From an uncultured Lachnospiraceae bacterium (GTDB lineage: Bacteria > Bacillota_A > Clostridia > Lachnospirales > Lachnospiraceae): a stretch of DNA of 5,213 bases. A model generated the notes under the pieces. It ran no database searches and was not told where the DNA came from. It was given only the letters and a program-made list of their open reading frames with translations. The position numbers and the translations under genes were made by a program. The stretch covers positions 1 through 5,213 of the forward strand of contig USPJ01000117.1 of assembly GCA_900556645.1 (NCBI GenBank), written 5' to 3'. Within the stretch, counting starts at the first letter, position 1. Each line of letters begins with the position of its first letter. Of the stretch, positions 1 through 4,994 are shown one piece after another.

Positions 1-213
1 CTTATTAATATGGGACTTAAGGGAAAACGAATTGCTGTTATTGGTGAGAATAGGTATGAATGGGAGATTGCATATTTGGCGATTGCGTGTGGTACTGGTA
101 TAGTTGTTCCTTTGGATAAATCTTTGCCTGAAAATGAACTTAGAAATTTGATTGAGCGTTCTGGTGTTGAGGCGATTTTTTATACTAAAAACAGAAGAAA
201 ATTTCCGAAATAA
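1..213 (+). pseudogene. Internal fragment of AMP-binding acyl-CoA synthetase, truncated at its 3' end
   Basis: The frame is open from the first base, so the gene begins outside the window. The residues visible from position 10 include GLKGKRIAVIGENRYEW and GTGIVVPLDKSLPENEL. These match the early part of the large N-terminal domain of AMP-forming long-chain acyl-CoA synthetases (ANL superfamily), which activate fatty acids through an acyl-adenylate. Only about 70 codons remain of a protein usually 550-650 residues long. The YTSGTTGxPKG phosphate-binding loop and the whole catalytic C-terminal part are missing. The family pattern holds to about EAIFYTK (codons ending near 189), then changes to NRRKFPK and a TAA stop at 211-213. 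Glycine and valine codons here end mostly in T (GGT, GTT), unlike the GGA/GTG/GTA preference of the downstream genes. It cannot encode an active enzyme. Family assignment is fairly sure; whether the break is natural or an assembly join is unknown. Confidence 0.7.
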
Positions 214-230
214 AGAAGGATGAAGATACA

Positions 231-236
231 GAGGAG
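231..236 (+). promoter_or_regulatory. Ribosome binding site supporting the start at 243
   Basis: GAGGAG lies six bases before the ATG at 243. It is the only reason to prefer this start; the upstream in-frame extension has no start codon with a ribosome site before the stop at 186-188. The purine-rich bases would also encode TEER if the original gene began further upstream, so the match could be coincidental. Confidence 0.45.
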
Positions 237-242
237 AGGGCA

Positions 243-815
243 ATGACAGGATTAAAAGACACATACGAGACAGGTGGATTTCTTTTTGAGACAAAGGAAG
301 AGGCGGAACTGGCAGAACGGGAACTGGAGGGAATCCGTTATATTAAGACAAAAACGGATATGGAGAATCCCGAAATGGTATTTCAGGTGTATGACAATCT
401 GGTAACTCAGGGGCTATTCGAGACACCGGTAGGATACTGCTTTTTAAATGAACTGCGAGAATATCTGCTGAGAATACCAGCAATTCAAAACAGTGACATA
501 AAAGACATTCCAATTATTCGTAAAAAAGAAGAAAAGAAGAGCAAGGCGGGAAATGAAGAGCCCAAAAAGAAAAAAGCGGAGAAGTCAAAGAAAGAGCGGC
601 AGGAACGGAACGTAGATTATAAGTCCCGGTGTAGGCTGTTTATGACCACAACCTTGATTTTGGCAATTTCCGTAATTACCATGATGTTTTTGGCATCCAC
701 AGCAGACAATGTCAATATCCTCAATTACGAAAACAAGCTGCTTGACAAGTATTCTGCGTGGGAGCAGGAGTTAGAGGAACGGGAAGCGGCAGTAAAAGAA
801 TTGGAACAGCAGTAG
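243..815 (+). CDS. Hypothetical membrane-anchored protein with charged linker and C-terminal coiled coil (possibly 5'-truncated)
   Basis: I do not recognise a named family. The 190-residue product has an acidic/mixed N-terminal region (about 1-92) that looks globular and contains GGFLFETKEEAELAERELEG, then a very lysine/glutamate-rich linker (about 93-124). One hydrophobic segment follows (about 132-152, FMTTTLILAISVITMMFLA), and then a short heptad-like tail (about 158-190, ending VKELEQQ) that is probably a coiled coil. The basic stretch before the membrane segment suggests an N-terminus in the cytoplasm and a small extracytoplasmic coiled coil. The ATG at 243 has a GAGGAG ribosome site at 231-236 with 6-base spacing. 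However, the same frame is open back to the TAA at 186-188 and reads KQKKISEIKKDEDTEERA, coding-like in style. The native start may therefore have been lost at the upstream junction. A candidate promoter for the next operon overlaps or follows its stop. Function is unknown. Confidence 0.75.
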   Translation: MTGLKDTYETGGFLFETKEEAELAERELEGIRYIKTKTDMENPEMVFQVYDNLVTQGLFETPVGYCFLNELREYLLRIPAIQNSDIKDIPIIRKKEEKKSKAGNEEPKKKKAEKSKKERQERNVDYKSRCRLFMTTTLILAISVITMMFLASTADNVNILNYENKLLDKYSAWEQELEEREAAVKELEQQ

Positions 816-816
816 T

Positions 817-848
817 TTCACAGTTTTAACATATTTATTGGCTATAAT
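817..848 (+). promoter_or_regulatory. Candidate sigma-A promoter for the response regulator/kinase operon
   Basis: A perfect TATAAT lies at 843-848, just downstream of the stop at 813-815 and 38 bases before the regulator's ATG at 886. The best -35-like hexamer is TTCACA at 817-822, five of six to TTGACA, but its 20-base spacer is longer than the usual 16-18. No TGn extension precedes the -10. The -10 is persuasive and the -35 assignment is weak. Confidence 0.45.
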
Positions 849-872
849 AAGAACAAGAATGAAGAGAGAATC

Positions 873-878
873 AGGAGG
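873..878 (+). promoter_or_regulatory. Ribosome binding site that fixes the response regulator start
   Basis: A full AGGAGG lies seven bases before the ATG at 886. It shows that translation starts there and not at the in-frame TTG at 838, which sits inside the promoter region and would add 16 residues not typical of receiver domains. Confidence 0.9.
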
Positions 879-885
879 CTGTTTC

Positions 886-1560
886 ATGGAGCGATTAAAG
901 ATATTAGTAGTGGATGATGAGAGCCGTATGCGAAAGCTGGTGCGGGATTTTCTGACAAAGCAGAATTTTGAAGTGCTGGAGGCGGCAGACGGCGAGGAAG
1001 CATTAGATGTCTTTTACGGGGAGAAAGAGATTGCACTTGTGATTTTGGATGTGATGATGCCCAAAATCAACGGATGGGATGTGTGCCGGGAGATTCGGGA
1101 AAATTCCAAGGTGCCAATTATTATGTTAACTGCAAAAGGTGACGAAAATGATGAATTGTTAGGCTTTGAACTTGGGGTGGACGAGTATATTTCCAAGCCT
1201 TTCAGTCCCAAAATTCTGGTGGCGAGGGTAGAAGCAATTTTACGTCGATCCAATAAGCTGAATGTGGAAGAAATCATAGAATTTGAAGGAATTGTAATAG
1301 ATAAGGCAGCCCATCAGGTAAAAGTGGACGGACAGCCGGTGGAGCTGAGCTTCAAAGAATTTGAACTGCTGACCTATTTTGTGGAAAATGCAGGAATTGC
1401 TCTGGCCAGAGAAAAAATACTGAATCATGTATGGAATTATGATTATTTTGGGGATGCCAGAACCATTGATACCCATGTGAAAAAGCTGCGAAGCAAGCTG
1501 GGGAATAAAGGTGAGTACATCAAGACCATTTGGGGAATGGGTTACAAGTTGGAAAAATAG
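886..1560 (+). CDS. OmpR/PhoB-family two-component response regulator
   Basis: This is a DNA-binding transcription factor switched by aspartate phosphorylation. The 224-residue protein has the family's usual length and two domains. The receiver domain covers about residues 4-120. It carries the acidic pair D10/D11 (ILVVDDE), phosphoacceptor D55 (ILDVMMP), T82 (IIMLTAKG) and K104 (YISKPF), so every catalytic position is present. The C-terminal winged helix covers about 128-224, with ELSFKEFELL, the recognition-helix segment ARTIDTHVKKLRSKLG, and the terminal hairpin TIWGMGYKLEK. The start at ATG 886 follows a perfect AGGAGG and gives a normal receiver N-terminus (MERLKILVVDDE). The kinase gene starts nine bases after the stop, so the two are very likely cotranscribed and cognate. 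It resembles VanR/PhoP/ResD-type regulators broadly; the regulon cannot be told from this sequence. Confidence 0.96.
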   Translation: MERLKILVVDDESRMRKLVRDFLTKQNFEVLEAADGEEALDVFYGEKEIALVILDVMMPKINGWDVCREIRENSKVPIIMLTAKGDENDELLGFELGVDEYISKPFSPKILVARVEAILRRSNKLNVEEIIEFEGIVIDKAAHQVKVDGQPVELSFKEFELLTYFVENAGIALAREKILNHVWNYDYFGDARTIDTHVKKLRSKLGNKGEYIKTIWGMGYKLEK

Positions 1561-1569
1561 GAAACTGCG

Positions 1570-2499
1570 ATGAAGAAGAAATATTCGATTACAAAGCATA
1601 TAGCATATACCATGATTGGATTAATTACCGGCACAGTATTATTGTGCTGGTTTTTGAATAGTACCTTTTTAGAGTCTTTTTATACAGCCAATAAGCAGAA
1701 GGCTCTGCTGGAGGGATTCCGAATGATTGATCACGCCATTGAAAAAGATATTTTTGAAAGTGATGAGTTTGACATTACCTTTGAAAAAATCTGTTCCAAT
1801 GGAAATATTTCGATTCTGGTGCTGAGTCCCGATGCACAGGTGCTGCGTTCCTCCACCGGCAGCAGTGACAAATTAAAAATACAGTTTTACAATGCTCTTT
1901 ACAGCGGTATGGAGGAAGAAAATACAGAGGTAATTAAAACTACAGACAATTACATTATAGAAAAACAGACAGATGAACGGATGGAAGGGGATTATCTGGT
2001 GCTTTGGGGAACCCTTACGGATGGAAATCTGATTTTTATGAGGACGGCATTGGAGAGTATCAAAGAGAGTGTTACCATGGCGAATGAATTTCTGGCGTAT
2101 GTGGGAAGTATTGCAGTAATACTCAGTGCGGTAATAGCAGTTTTTGTCAGTCGCAGGATTACAGGTCCCCTGTTACAGCTTACCAAAATTTCCAAGCGGA
2201 TGACGGATTTGGATTTTGAAGCCAAATACAGACCGGCGGAACGGCCAAATGAACTGGATGAGCTGGGGGAGCATATGAATACTCTGTCTGAAACACTGGA
2301 GCGAACCATTTCTGAGTTAAAAAGTGCCAACAATGAACTGAAAAAAGATATTGAACAAAAAGAAGAGATAGATGCCACCCGGAGGGAATTTCTTTCTAAT
2401 GTATCCCACGAATTAAAGACACCTCTTGCTTTGATTCAAGGATATGCAGAAGGATTACAGGAATGTATCAATGATGACGAAGAGAGCAGAGAATTTTAA
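1570..2499 (+). CDS. Membrane sensor histidine kinase, N-terminal part; frame broken after the H-box
   Basis: This is the sensor half of the kinase that should phosphorylate the upstream regulator. The 309 codons encode TM1 at about 11-32, an extracytoplasmic sensor region at about 33-172 with no recognised fold, and TM2 at about 173-194. A HAMP linker (about 195-248, with SRRITGPLLQLTKISKRM) and the start of the DHp dimerisation domain follow. The H-box is FLSNVSHELKTPL (274-286) with phospho-acceptor H280. The protein then reads GYAEGLQECINDDEESREF and hits TAA at 2497-2499, where the family normally continues with about 20 residues of the second DHp helix. As read, the product lacks any ATP-binding domain and could not autophosphorylate. 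The ATG at 1570 has only a weak AGGAAA (1559-1564), consistent with translational coupling to the regulator, whose stop overlaps it. The matching C-terminal half lies in another frame from 2592. Identity as a kinase is certain; whether the break is real is not. Confidence 0.93.
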   Translation: MKKKYSITKHIAYTMIGLITGTVLLCWFLNSTFLESFYTANKQKALLEGFRMIDHAIEKDIFESDEFDITFEKICSNGNISILVLSPDAQVLRSSTGSSDKLKIQFYNALYSGMEEENTEVIKTTDNYIIEKQTDERMEGDYLVLWGTLTDGNLIFMRTALESIKESVTMANEFLAYVGSIAVILSAVIAVFVSRRITGPLLQLTKISKRMTDLDFEAKYRPAERPNELDELGEHMNTLSETLERTISELKSANNELKKDIEQKEEIDATRREFLSNVSHELKTPLALIQGYAEGLQECINDDEESREF

Positions 2500-2591
2500 T
2501 GCTCTTATCTTATCACAGAACCGGGCAAATGTACATTTTATCTTTTCTGCTATTGCCCTGACTTTTTCCCACCACCGCTCTATCCGGCTTT
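2497..2591. other. Unrelated segment of about 90 bases interrupting the histidine kinase gene
   Basis: The kinase reading frame is coherent up to 2496 (…EESREF) and again from about 2592 (LTLNQLESG). The DNA between matches no part of a DHp domain in any + frame, and it contains stops in both flanking frames (TAA 2497-2499; TGA 2559-2561). It has replaced the roughly 60 bases expected for the second DHp helix and shifts the frame. On the minus strand, one frame from 2589 down to 2497 is open for 31 codons and reads like real protein, for example ERWWEKVRAIAEK and CTFARFCDKIRAL. That suggests an antisense fragment of another gene. From memory it resembles the C-terminal part of clostridial DUF2953 proteins, which I hold weakly. 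It contains the 12-base palindrome AAATGTACATTT (2527-2538) and an inverted GGGCAA/TTGCCC pair (2523-2528, 2553-2558). No target-site duplication or mobile-element ends are visible. Confidence 0.7.
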
Positions 2592-3104
2592 TTGACTCTG
2601 AATCAGCTTGAGTCGGGACAGGATGCAGTCTGCATGGAACGCTTTAATCTCACGGAGCTTTTAAACGGAGTGGTAAATAATGCTGCAATTTTGTTAAAAC
2701 AAAAGGAAGCAATTGTTACCTATCCTACGGAGCCGATTTATGTGTGGGCAGATGAATTTAAGGTGGAGGAGGTTTTGATGAACTATCTGAGCAATGCTAT
2801 TCATCATGTGGAGGAAATCGACGGAGAATGTCATATTGATATTAAATATACAGAAAGTGGTAACTGTGTCAGGGTCAGTGTTTTCAATACCGGTAAAAAG
2901 ATTCCAGAAGAAGATATTGAAAATATCTGGGACAAGTTTTATAAGGTGGACAAAGCCAGAACCCGGGAATACGGCGGAAGCGGAATCGGTTTATCCATTG
3001 TAAAGGCAATACAGGAATCCTTCCACAGGGAATGCGGTGTATGCAATCACGAAAACGGGGTGGAATTCTGGTTTGAATTGGACACCAATTCAAATAACAG
3101 TTGA
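2592..3104 (+). pseudogene. C-terminal part of the same histidine kinase (end of DHp plus complete HATPase_c domain)
   Basis: This is the catalytic ATP-binding half belonging to the kinase begun at 1570. The frame from 2592 starts at the end of the DHp domain (LTLNQLESGQD). It then holds a full Bergerat-fold ATPase: an N-box around residues 60-72 (EEVLMNYLSNAIHH), a G1-like segment VFNTGKKIPEED at 97-108, an F-box at 115-123 (KFYKVDKAR) and a G2 loop GGSGIGLSI at 128-136. G1 has Asn where classical kinases have the adenine-binding Asp, a variant I associate with this clostridial kinase group. There is no credible ribosome site before the TTG at 2592, and only weak purines before an internal ATG at 2634. 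Independent translation is therefore doubtful. The TGA stop at 3102-3104 overlaps a candidate promoter for the lipoprotein gene. With the lost DHp helix restored, both parts would make a normal kinase of about 500 residues. Confidence 0.88.
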
Positions 3105-3129
3105 TATATAAGGGAAAATCTGTTAGCAT
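3101..3129 (+). promoter_or_regulatory. Candidate sigma-A promoter for the lipoprotein gene
   Basis: TTGATA at 3101-3106 (five of six to TTGACA) is followed after exactly 17 bases by TAGCAT at 3124-3129 (four of six to TATAAT). A TGT at 3121-3123 forms an extended -10. The -35 overlaps the kinase stop codon. Expression of the lipoprotein therefore need not depend on read-through from the broken kinase gene. Confidence 0.5.
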
Positions 3130-3152
3130 AAAACGTAGATGAAAGACGATTT

Positions 3153-3158
3153 AAGGAG
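3153..3158 (+). promoter_or_regulatory. Ribosome binding site for the lipoprotein
   Basis: AAGGAG lies six bases before the ATG at 3165. It supports that start, which also gives a correctly placed signal peptide. Confidence 0.8.
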
Positions 3159-3164
3159 ACTGGT

Positions 3165-3884
3165 ATGAGACAAAAGAAATGCTTTTTGTGCATGTTAATG
3201 TGCAGCATTTTAATGTTGCTGGCAGGCTGTGGAGAGAAGCCATACAATCTGACTGAGGAAGAGCAGAATAAGATTGCCAGCTATGCGGCTCATGTGTTGA
3301 CAAAGCACAATGGCAGACAGGCGGAAGGGTTAATCTATCTGGAGCCACAGGACTTGGAAATAGAAGAGGATGAGGAAGAAAAGAAACCGGAACAGACGGA
3401 GGATACACAGACCCAGAGTTCGGATAATACAGAAAATACCGGAAATGAAGTAACGACTGCTCCCCAGGAACAGGCTGTGACCATGGAACAGGCATTGGGC
3501 TTGGAATCCGGTCTGACTGCCGCATATGCAGGATATGATGTGACAGATTCTTATGTGGAAGCGAATTATTTTTCCATGAATGCATCGTCGGGAAAGACCT
3601 ATGTGGTAATACATATAAATCTGGAATCCGCAGGAGGAGATGTTTTCTGTGATATGATGGCAAAGAAGCTGAACTATCGGCTGAGCATAAACGGGGGAAA
3701 AGCAGTAGGAGCCCAGACCAGCATCCTTCTCAATGATTTGGGAACCTATCAGGGTACGGTAAATAGCACAGGAACAGACTGTGTACTGCTTTTTGAAGTG
3801 CCGGCAGAAAACGCACAGGGAATCACCACATTGGATTTAAAGGCGGTTACATCGGGGAAAACAAATACAGTAAAACTGCAATAA
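3165..3884 (+). CDS. Putative secreted lipoprotein with acidic linker and Ig-like C-terminal domain
   Basis: The 239-residue product begins with a lipoprotein signal peptide: positive residues K4/K5, a hydrophobic core at about 7-19, and the lipobox LLAG|C with C22 as the lipidation site. It should be anchored on the outer face of the membrane. Residues about 24-62 look like a short helical or mixed segment. Residues 63-107 form a low-complexity acidic, Thr/Gln-rich linker that probably acts as a spacer. The C-terminal 130 residues alternate hydrophobic strands (TYVVIHINL, NYRLSING, CVLLFEVP, TLDLKAVTSG). I read this as an Ig-like beta sandwich of the DUF4352/telokin-like kind found in many Gram-positive lipoproteins; that is inference from pattern. 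It lies directly after the regulator/kinase pair, so it may be a target or accessory of that system, although it seems to have its own promoter. No catalytic motif is visible and the ligand is unknown. Confidence 0.88.
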   Translation: MRQKKCFLCMLMCSILMLLAGCGEKPYNLTEEEQNKIASYAAHVLTKHNGRQAEGLIYLEPQDLEIEEDEEEKKPEQTEDTQTQSSDNTENTGNEVTTAPQEQAVTMEQALGLESGLTAAYAGYDVTDSYVEANYFSMNASSGKTYVVIHINLESAGGDVFCDMMAKKLNYRLSINGGKAVGAQTSILLNDLGTYQGTVNSTGTDCVLLFEVPAENAQGITTLDLKAVTSGKTNTVKLQ

Positions 3885-3903
3885 TTGCTAAAAGAGTGAA
3901 AAA

Positions 3904-3930
3904 TTCGAAAAAAGATGAGTTTTTTTTGAA
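3904..3930. other. A/T-rich imperfect hairpin between lipoprotein gene and cheV
   Basis: TTCGAAAAAA (3904-3913) can pair with TTTTTTTGAA (3921-3930), with one G-T wobble and a 7-base loop. The stem is almost all A-T and no T-tract follows it on the + strand, so it is a poor intrinsic terminator for the lipoprotein gene. It may only mark a flexible A/T-rich region upstream of the cheV promoter. Confidence 0.3.
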
Positions 3931-3956
3931 AAAATCGTGCAAACAATTTGAATGTT

Positions 3957-3965
3957 TGTTATAAT
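3957..3965 (+). promoter_or_regulatory. Extended -10 promoter for cheV
   Basis: TGTTATAAT at 3957-3965 is a perfect extended -10 (TGn plus TATAAT), 37 bases before the cheV start at 4003. The -35 position 17 bases upstream reads GTGCAA (3937-3942), only three of six to consensus, which an extended -10 can tolerate. It does not resemble the flagellar/chemotaxis sigma-28 (SigD) consensus with its GCCGATAA-type -10, so this copy appears to be driven by the housekeeping sigma factor. Confidence 0.6.
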
Positions 3966-3987
3966 AACTGTAATAAGCAAGCGACTC

Positions 3988-3995
3988 AGGAGGAG
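3988..3995 (+). promoter_or_regulatory. Ribosome binding site that decides the cheV start
   Basis: AGGAGGAG lies 7-9 bases before the ATG at 4003. It leaves too little room for the in-frame ATG at 3997 (three bases after AGGAGG) and is downstream of the in-frame ATG at 3952, which lies in the promoter. The start at 4003 is therefore preferred. Confidence 0.8.
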
Positions 3996-4002
3996 AATGG
4001 AT

Positions 4003-4908
4003 ATGGATACGAATATTCTTTTAGAGAACGGAACAAACGAGCTGGAAGTATTGGAATTTAAATTGGGGAATAATCATTATGGAATTAACGTAGCAAAAAT
4101 TCGTGAACTTTTGACGTATCAGCCGGTAACGCCGATTCCAAATGCAGATGCCAGCGTAGAAGGAATTTTTATGCCTCGCGATACAATGATTACGGTTATC
4201 AATCTGAAAAATTGTCTTGGACTGGACAGTACCATTGAGAATAAAGGGCTGTTTATCATTACAAACTTTAACAAACTGAATGTCGCTTTTCATGTGGATG
4301 AAGTAATCGGAATCCATAGGGTTTCGTGGGCGGATATTATCAAACCGGATTCCACCATTAATACGGAGAATAACGGAGTATCAACCGGAGTTATCAAGAT
4401 AGAAGAGAAGTTAGTCATTATCCTTGACTTTGAGAAAATTGTAACGGACATCAGCCCTGAAACAGGATTAAAGGTATCTGCCATTGACAATATGGGCGAA
4501 CGTGAGAGATGTGACTCACCGATTCTGATTGCAGAGGATTCTCCATTACTGAGTAAGTTGATTACAGAATGTTTGAAGAAGGCAGGATATACCAATCTGA
4601 TTATTACCATGAACGGACAGGAAGCATGGGATAAGCTGATACAGTATAAAAAAGAGGGAACTGCAAGAGATAAGGTACATTGTATTATTACCGATATCGA
4701 GATGCCTTTGATGGATGGTCATCGTCTTACGAAGCTTGTAAAAGAGGATGAGGAATTAAAAGCGATACCGCTTATCATTTTCTCCTCCCTTGTAAATGAT
4801 GAAATGAGAAGAAAAGGCGAAGCCCTTGGAGCAGATGCTCAGCTTACCAAACCAGAGATTGGTTTGTTGGTAGGAGCGATTGATGACTTGATTGACAAGT
4901 CAAGATAG
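4003..4908 (+). CDS. cheV: CheV chemotaxis adaptor (CheW domain fused to receiver domain)
   Basis: CheV links chemoreceptors to the kinase CheA, as CheW does. Phosphorylation of its receiver domain by CheA is thought to help adaptation. The 301-residue protein has the normal CheV length and order. The CheW-like domain covers about residues 13-152, with VLEFKLGNNHYGINVAKIRE, TPIPNADASVEGIFMPRD and VIGIHRVSW all recognisable. A short linker follows, then a receiver domain at about 172-298. The receiver keeps acidic E178/D179 (LIAEDSPL), phosphoacceptor D231 (IITDIEMPLMDGH), S261 in IIFSSLV at the switch Ser/Thr position, and K283 (LTKPE), so it should accept phosphate. The start at 4003 is chosen from the ribosome site; two earlier in-frame ATGs fit less well. 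It has its own extended -10 promoter, and a strong hairpin follows the gene. No flagellar or other che genes are visible nearby, so its receptor and CheA partners must lie elsewhere. Confidence 0.95.
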   Translation: MDTNILLENGTNELEVLEFKLGNNHYGINVAKIRELLTYQPVTPIPNADASVEGIFMPRDTMITVINLKNCLGLDSTIENKGLFIITNFNKLNVAFHVDEVIGIHRVSWADIIKPDSTINTENNGVSTGVIKIEEKLVIILDFEKIVTDISPETGLKVSAIDNMGERERCDSPILIAEDSPLLSKLITECLKKAGYTNLIITMNGQEAWDKLIQYKKEGTARDKVHCIITDIEMPLMDGHRLTKLVKEDEELKAIPLIIFSSLVNDEMRRKGEALGADAQLTKPEIGLLVGAIDDLIDKSR

Positions 4909-4938
4909 TGGTTCAAAAGAACAAAAAGGAATTTAAGA

Positions 4939-4964
4939 GGGGTGTGATTGTTTAATCACATCCC
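4939..4964 (+). terminator. Strong hairpin after cheV, possible terminator or leader structure
   Basis: GGGGTGTGATT (4939-4949) pairs with AATCACATCCC (4954-4964) over 11 base pairs with one G-T wobble and a GTTT loop. The stem is stable, but only TTAATA follows it instead of a run of T. It may be a weak terminator, a 3' stabilising hairpin for the cheV message, or part of the leader of the next gene. It fills most of the 86-base gap between the two genes. Confidence 0.55.
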
Positions 4965-4979
4965 TTAATAAGTATTAAG
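4964..4979. repeat. Short inverted repeat next to the hairpin
   Basis: CTTAATA (4964-4970) and TATTAAG (4973-4979) are perfect inverted copies separated by AG. The repeat lies directly before the ribosome site at 4981-4987. It could be a small dyad binding site for a regulator, or chance in A/T-rich DNA. Its left arm can alternatively pair with TTAAG at 4933-4937. Confidence 0.35.
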
Positions 4980-4980
4980 A

Positions 4981-4987
4981 GAGGTGA
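4981..4987 (+). promoter_or_regulatory. Ribosome binding site supporting the GTG start at 4995
   Basis: GAGGTGA is strongly complementary to the 16S rRNA tail and lies seven bases before the GTG at 4995. It makes this GTG the likely start of the last gene. Confidence 0.7.
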
Positions 4988-4994
4988 GAGCCGG

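Noticed and set aside
838..885. TTG at 838 as start of the response regulator
   Set aside because: It lies within the promoter region, has no ribosome site, and would add 16 residues absent from receiver domains; ATG 886 has a perfect AGGAGG.
1240..1599. Minus-strand open frames opposite the regulator, kinase, lipoprotein and cheV
   Set aside because: They lie opposite genes with clear domain matches, have no ribosome sites or recognisable motifs, and are low-complexity or aromatic/serine-rich as expected of antisense reading.
2497..2591. Insertion sequence or MITE in the kinase gene
   Set aside because: No terminal inverted repeats at the borders, no target-site duplication, and kinase sequence is lost as well as foreign sequence gained.
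2496..2592. Programmed frameshift joining the two kinase halves
   Set aside because: About 95 bases with stops in both flanking frames separate the halves, and expected residues are absent; no slippery site with a downstream structure could restore the DHp helix.
2794..3003. Second + strand frame inside the kinase ATPase region
   Set aside because: It overlaps the conserved N-, F- and G2-box coding frame and has no protein-like motif.
3904..3930. Intrinsic terminator of the lipoprotein gene
   Set aside because: The stem is nearly all A-T and is followed by A residues, not T, on the coding strand.
3952..4002. ATG at 3952 or 3997 as start of cheV
   Set aside because: ATG 3952 overlaps the -10 promoter, and ATG 3997 is only three bases after AGGAGG; ATG 4003 has proper spacing.
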